Shown: piece after piece, positions 12,206 to 14,992 of the stretch | Numbering within the stretch: position 1 is the first letter of the stretch | Layout: each line of letters starts with the position of its first letter | Assembly (NCBI GenBank): GCA_964496975.1 | Contig: CAZCBN010000074.1 | Coordinates: 1-14,992 of the forward strand | Origin: CAZCBN01 sp964496975 | GTDB lineage: Bacteria; Planctomycetota; Phycisphaerae; Phycisphaerales; UBA1924 | Length of the DNA stretch: 14,992 nucleotides | Direction of reading: 5' to 3' | Notes under the pieces: model-generated | The model's database searches: none | The model's input: the letters and a program-made list of their open reading frames with translations, nothing else | What the model was told of the DNA's origin: nothing | Program-made: the position numbers and the translations under genes

Positions 12206-14449
12206 ATGCCCGCCCTTGTCGCCACCAACATCGTGCTGAACTACGGCGATCGCCGGATCCTGGACGAGGTCTCGCTGTCGATCGCGGACGGGGAACGGCT
12301 CGGCATCGTGGGCCGCAACGGGTGCGGCAAGAGCACGCTCATGAAGATCCTGGCGGGCGAGGTGCGGCCCGAGGCGGGGACGGTCGCCGCGAGCCAGGGG
12401 ACGCGGGTGGGCCACCTGTCGCAGGACCCGCGGCTCGACCCGGCGAAGACGCTGCGCGAGGAGGCCGCCTCGGCCTTTGACGACAAACGCGTCATCGAGG
12501 CCGCGCTCGAAGAGGTGTACGACCAGATGGCGAGCGCGGATGCGGAGGAGCTGGAGCTGCTCCTCCGCCGCCAGGCCCGGCTCGACCACGAGCTTGAGGC
12601 CCTGGGCGGGCACGACGTGGACCATCGCATCGACGCGGTGCTGCACGGCCTGGGCCTGCGCGACGAGCGGTTCAACGTTCGCGTGAGCGCGCTCTCGGGC
12701 GGGCAAAAAGCCCGCGTCGCGCTGGCGAAGCTGCTGCTGCGCGAGCCCGACGTGCTGCTGCTGGACGAGCCGACGAACCACCTGGACATCGAGGGCCGCC
12801 GGTGGCTCGAGACGTTTTTGACGCAGGAGTACGACGGCGCGGTGGTGCTTATCAGCCACGACCGCCGGCTGCTGGACCACGTGGTGCACCGCATCGTGGA
12901 GGTGGAGGAAGGCCGGCTGATCGACTACCCCGGCAACTACGCCGCCTTCCGCCGCCTGCGGGCCGAGCGGCGGGAAACGCAGTACCGCGCGTGGGAAAAG
13001 CAGCAGGGCGAGTGGCGCAAGCAGGAGGAGTACATCCGCCGCTTCAAGGCGGGCCAGCGGGCCAAGCAGGCCAAGGGCCGCGAGTCCCTGCTGGAACGCG
13101 ACAAGGCCGACAACGCGATCGAGCGGCCCATGGAGATGGGGGCCCTGCGCCTGAGCCTGCCCAAGGCCGACCGCAGCGGGGACATCGTCGCCTCGGTGCG
13201 TGGCCTCGGGAAGTGGTACAGCGCCGACGACGCCGCAAAGCACCACGGCACCGAAGGCCCCGACGCCGCGAACACCTGGGACGACGACTCGACCGATCAC
13301 GAACGCCGCGCCGCCGAGCAGGGCCGGCCCCTCGTGCTCTTCAAGGGCGTCGACGCCCTCATCGAGCGCGGCGACCGCTGGGGCGTCATCGGCCCCAACG
13401 GCGCGGGCAAGACCACCCTCGTCCGCTGCCTGCTGGGCGAGGTCGAGGCGACCGAGGGCACCGTCAACCTCGGCGCCAAGCTCAGCATCGGCTACTTCAA
13501 GCAGACCCACGAGGGGCTTGACCTCACCGCCAGCGTCGTCCGCTACCTCCAGGGCGTGGTCCGCAAGCAACGCCCGGGCGAGGCCATGAGCGAGCAGGCC
13601 GCGCGGGACCTCGCCGGCGCCTTCCTCTTCAGCGGCCAGGACCAGGAGAAGGAACTGGGCCTGCTGAGCGGCGGCGAACGCAGCCGCGCGGTGATGGCGG
13701 GCCTCATGGTCAGCGGCAAAAACGTCCTCGTGCTCGACGAGCCGACGAACCACCTCGACATCCCCAGCGCCGAGCGGCTCGAAGAGTTCCTCCGCCGCCC
13801 CCCCACCGCCATCGAGCTCGCGCTCGACGCAACAAGCGCCGAACGCACCGGGGCCTACGAGGGCACCCTCATCCTCATCAGCCACGACCGCGCGTTCCTC
13901 GACGCGTGCTGCAACAAGCTGCTCATCCTCGACGGCAAGGGGGGCGTCGAGGTCTTTTTGGGCACCTACTCCGAGTGGGAGTCCAAGGCCCGCAGCCGCG
14001 CCGCGCCCGCGCAAAAGCCCAAGCCCGGTCGCGGCACGCCCGCGCCCGCCCCGGCCAAGGCCCCCCCACCCGCCGCCGCGGGAAGGGCCGCATCACCCGC
14101 GACCAAGCCCGCGTCCAGCCCAAAGCCATCGGCCCCCGCCCCCGCCGCCCGCGCGCCCGATCGCCCCGCGGCCTCGGAGCGGCCCAAGCCCGGCACCGCC
14201 CCGTCGCCCAGGCCCGCGGCGACCGCGCCCGAAAAGAAAGAAAAGAGCAAGTGGTCGTGGATGCGCCTCGAGCAGATCGAGGAAAAGATCGCGCACATCA
14301 CCCGGCAACTCGCCGACCTTGACACCAGGCTCGCCGACCCCGACGTCTGGGCCGACCACGCCAAGGCGAACGCCCTGACCGACCAGCGCGACGAGCTGCG
14401 CGTCGAGCTTGAGGGCCTTGAGGCCGAGTGGGTGAAGAAGATGGGCTGA
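12206..14449 (+). CDS. ABC-F ATPase with two nucleotide-binding domains and Uup-like C-terminal coiled coil
   Basis: ABC-F proteins are soluble, ribosome-associated ATPases (translation factors, resistance proteins, Uup). Domain 1 has Walker A GRNGCGKST (36-44), LSGGQ (163-167), Walker B LLLDEPTNHLD (184-194) and ISHDR (216-220). A charged helical arm (about 243-305) is the interdomain linker that reaches into the ribosomal P site. Domain 2 has GPNGAGKTT (396-404), LSGGE (487-491), VLVLDEPTNHLD (507-518) and ISHDR (558-562). There is no transmembrane domain. Unusual parts are an acidic insertion (about 339-373) early in domain 2, a second insertion (about 531-552) before the last switch, an Ala/Pro/Lys-rich linker (596-676), and a C-terminal coiled coil (about 683-747) like Uup's. 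At 747 residues it is longer than most members. Leu and Ala codons switch from CTG/GCG to CTC/GCC near 13180. Uup is the nearest guess, not a firm assignment. Confidence 0.95.
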   Translation: MPALVATNIVLNYGDRRILDEVSLSIADGERLGIVGRNGCGKSTLMKILAGEVRPEAGTVAASQGTRVGHLSQDPRLDPAKTLREEAASAFDDKRVIEAALEEVYDQMASADAEELELLLRRQARLDHELEALGGHDVDHRIDAVLHGLGLRDERFNVRVSALSGGQKARVALAKLLLREPDVLLLDEPTNHLDIEGRRWLETFLTQEYDGAVVLISHDRRLLDHVVHRIVEVEEGRLIDYPGNYAAFRRLRAERRETQYRAWEKQQGEWRKQEEYIRRFKAGQRAKQAKGRESLLERDKADNAIERPMEMGALRLSLPKADRSGDIVASVRGLGKWYSADDAAKHHGTEGPDAANTWDDDSTDHERRAAEQGRPLVLFKGVDALIERGDRWGVIGPNGAGKTTLVRCLLGEVEATEGTVNLGAKLSIGYFKQTHEGLDLTASVVRYLQGVVRKQRPGEAMSEQAARDLAGAFLFSGQDQEKELGLLSGGERSRAVMAGLMVSGKNVLVLDEPTNHLDIPSAERLEEFLRRPPTAIELALDATSAERTGAYEGTLILISHDRAFLDACCNKLLILDGKGGVEVFLGTYSEWESKARSRAAPAQKPKPGRGTPAPAPAKAPPPAAAGRAASPATKPASSPKPSAPAPAARAPDRPAASERPKPGTAPSPRPAATAPEKKEKSKWSWMRLEQIEEKIAHITRQLADLDTRLADPDVWADHAKANALTDQRDELRVELEGLEAEWVKKMG

Positions 14450-14497
14450 CGCGCCGCCCCGGTCGCGCCCCCCAGGGCCGCGCGCCGGGCCCGCGTG

Positions 14498-14992
14498 TCA
14501 TTCCCCGAACGACTTCGCCAGCGCCTCGAGCACCGTGGGCCACGCGCGGTCGAAGTACGCCATGGTCTTATCCCACTCCGCGCCCTCGCCGAAGCCCATG
14601 TGCGTGACGGTCAGCGTGGTCGTCGCCCCGTCGTCGCTCGCGTCCAGTTCGATCACCACCCACGTCCGCTTGGCCCGCGGCGCGGGCGGCGTCGGCGGCG
14701 CGTTCCAACTGAACGCGAGCACACGCCCCGGCGCGTACGCCAGCACCTGGCACCCCTCGGCGCCCTGCCGGCCGTAGGGCTCGTTCGGCAGGAAGTACCA
14801 CTCGTACGCCCCGCCGACCGCGAGCTGCACCGTGGAATCGATCCCCATGACGCGGCGCAGGCCCTCGGCCGTCGTCAGCGTCTCAAACACCGCCTCCGGC
14901 GAGCCGTTGATCGTCGCGGTTTTCGTAAAGCTCCGCAGGTCCGCCCCGCTCGCGGCGAAGAGCGCGGCGTCCACCGCGTAGGGCCCCGCGGG
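14498..14992 (-). CDS. SRPBCC/AHSA1-like domain protein, possibly truncated at the window edge
   Basis: The C-terminal 145 or so residues resemble the AHSA1 (Aha1 C-terminal-like) branch of the START/SRPBCC superfamily, whose deep hydrophobic pocket binds ligands. Visible features, numbered from the GTG at 14974, are INGSPEAVFETLTTAEGLRRVMG (residues 22-44 region), a GGAYEWYF strand, the paired strands around VLAYAPGRVLAFSW and WVVIELDASDDGATTTLTVTHMGFG, and the long C-terminal helix WDKTMAYFDRAWPTVLEAL. The frame stays open to the right edge. GTG at 14974 could be the start (158 residues), but no ribosome binding site is visible, so the true start may lie outside. The ligand and role are unknown; many relatives are stress- or regulator-linked. 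It is convergent with the ABC-F gene, 48 bases apart. Confidence 0.75.
   Translation of the reverse strand, partial: PAGPYAVDAALFAASGADLRSFTKTATINGSPEAVFETLTTAEGLRRVMGIDSTVQLAVGGAYEWYFLPNEPYGRQGAEGCQVLAYAPGRVLAFSWNAPPTPPAPRAKRTWVVIELDASDDGATTTLTVTHMGFGEGAEWDKTMAYFDRAWPTVLEALAKSFGE

Noticed and set aside
11807..14014. A 735-codon open frame on the minus strand across the ABC-F gene.
   Set aside because: It mirrors the codon pattern of the strongly supported ABC-F gene on the other strand, gives Ala/Val/Leu/Arg-rich sequence without motifs, and also runs into panB.

Overview
The window is very GC-rich bacterial chromosome with densely packed housekeeping genes. The best guess for the source is a planctomycete-type bacterium, possibly Phycisphaerae. 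The reasons are the GC-rich codon use, ATP synthase b and c subunits that begin with signal-peptide-like segments, several genes apparently translated from leaderless transcripts, and scattered rather than operon-clustered core genes. This assignment is inference; no rRNA or other strict marker is present.

Layout. Positions 1-201 hold a candidate promoter and a strongly structured, apparently non-coding leader. Positions 202-3604 (+) are the membrane half of an F-type ATP synthase: an atpI-like membrane protein, then atpB (a), atpE (c), atpF (b) and atpH (delta). The cluster stops after delta. The F1 catalytic subunits alpha, gamma, beta and epsilon are not here; a perfect 10-bp hairpin follows, and then convergent pyruvate kinase (3900-5495, -). 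A 273-bp divergent region separates pyk from a short-chain dehydrogenase (5769-6497, +). Then come four leftward genes: a PhzF-family enzyme (6548-7348), aspartyl-tRNA synthetase (7471-9309), an 84-residue orphan membrane protein (9507-9761) and a trypsin-like, PDZ-bearing DegP/HtrA protease (9901-11304). panB (11359-12153, -) is head-to-head with a two-domain ABC-F ATPase (12206-14449, +). A leftward SRPBCC/AHSA1-type gene (14498 to the right edge) may be cut by the window.

How the genes fit together. The ATP synthase genes form one physically coupled unit. The rest are independent core functions: glycolysis, pantothenate/CoA synthesis, tRNA charging, envelope proteolysis and ribosome-associated ATPase. 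They show no sign of forming a shared pathway, and I see no mobile element, CRISPR array, RNA gene or defence cassette.

The main points of interest are: the Fo-plus-delta ATP synthase cluster without F1; histidine-rich extensions on subunits a and b on opposite membrane faces; a recurring TANNNT box six bases before the start codon of PhzF, degP and panB (eight for the ABC-F gene), suggesting leaderless transcripts; a palindrome around the aspS ribosome binding site; residue signatures for potassium-independent pyruvate kinase and non-discriminating AspRS; and a mid-gene switch of codon habit in the ABC-F gene. I did not find a convincing new biological system.
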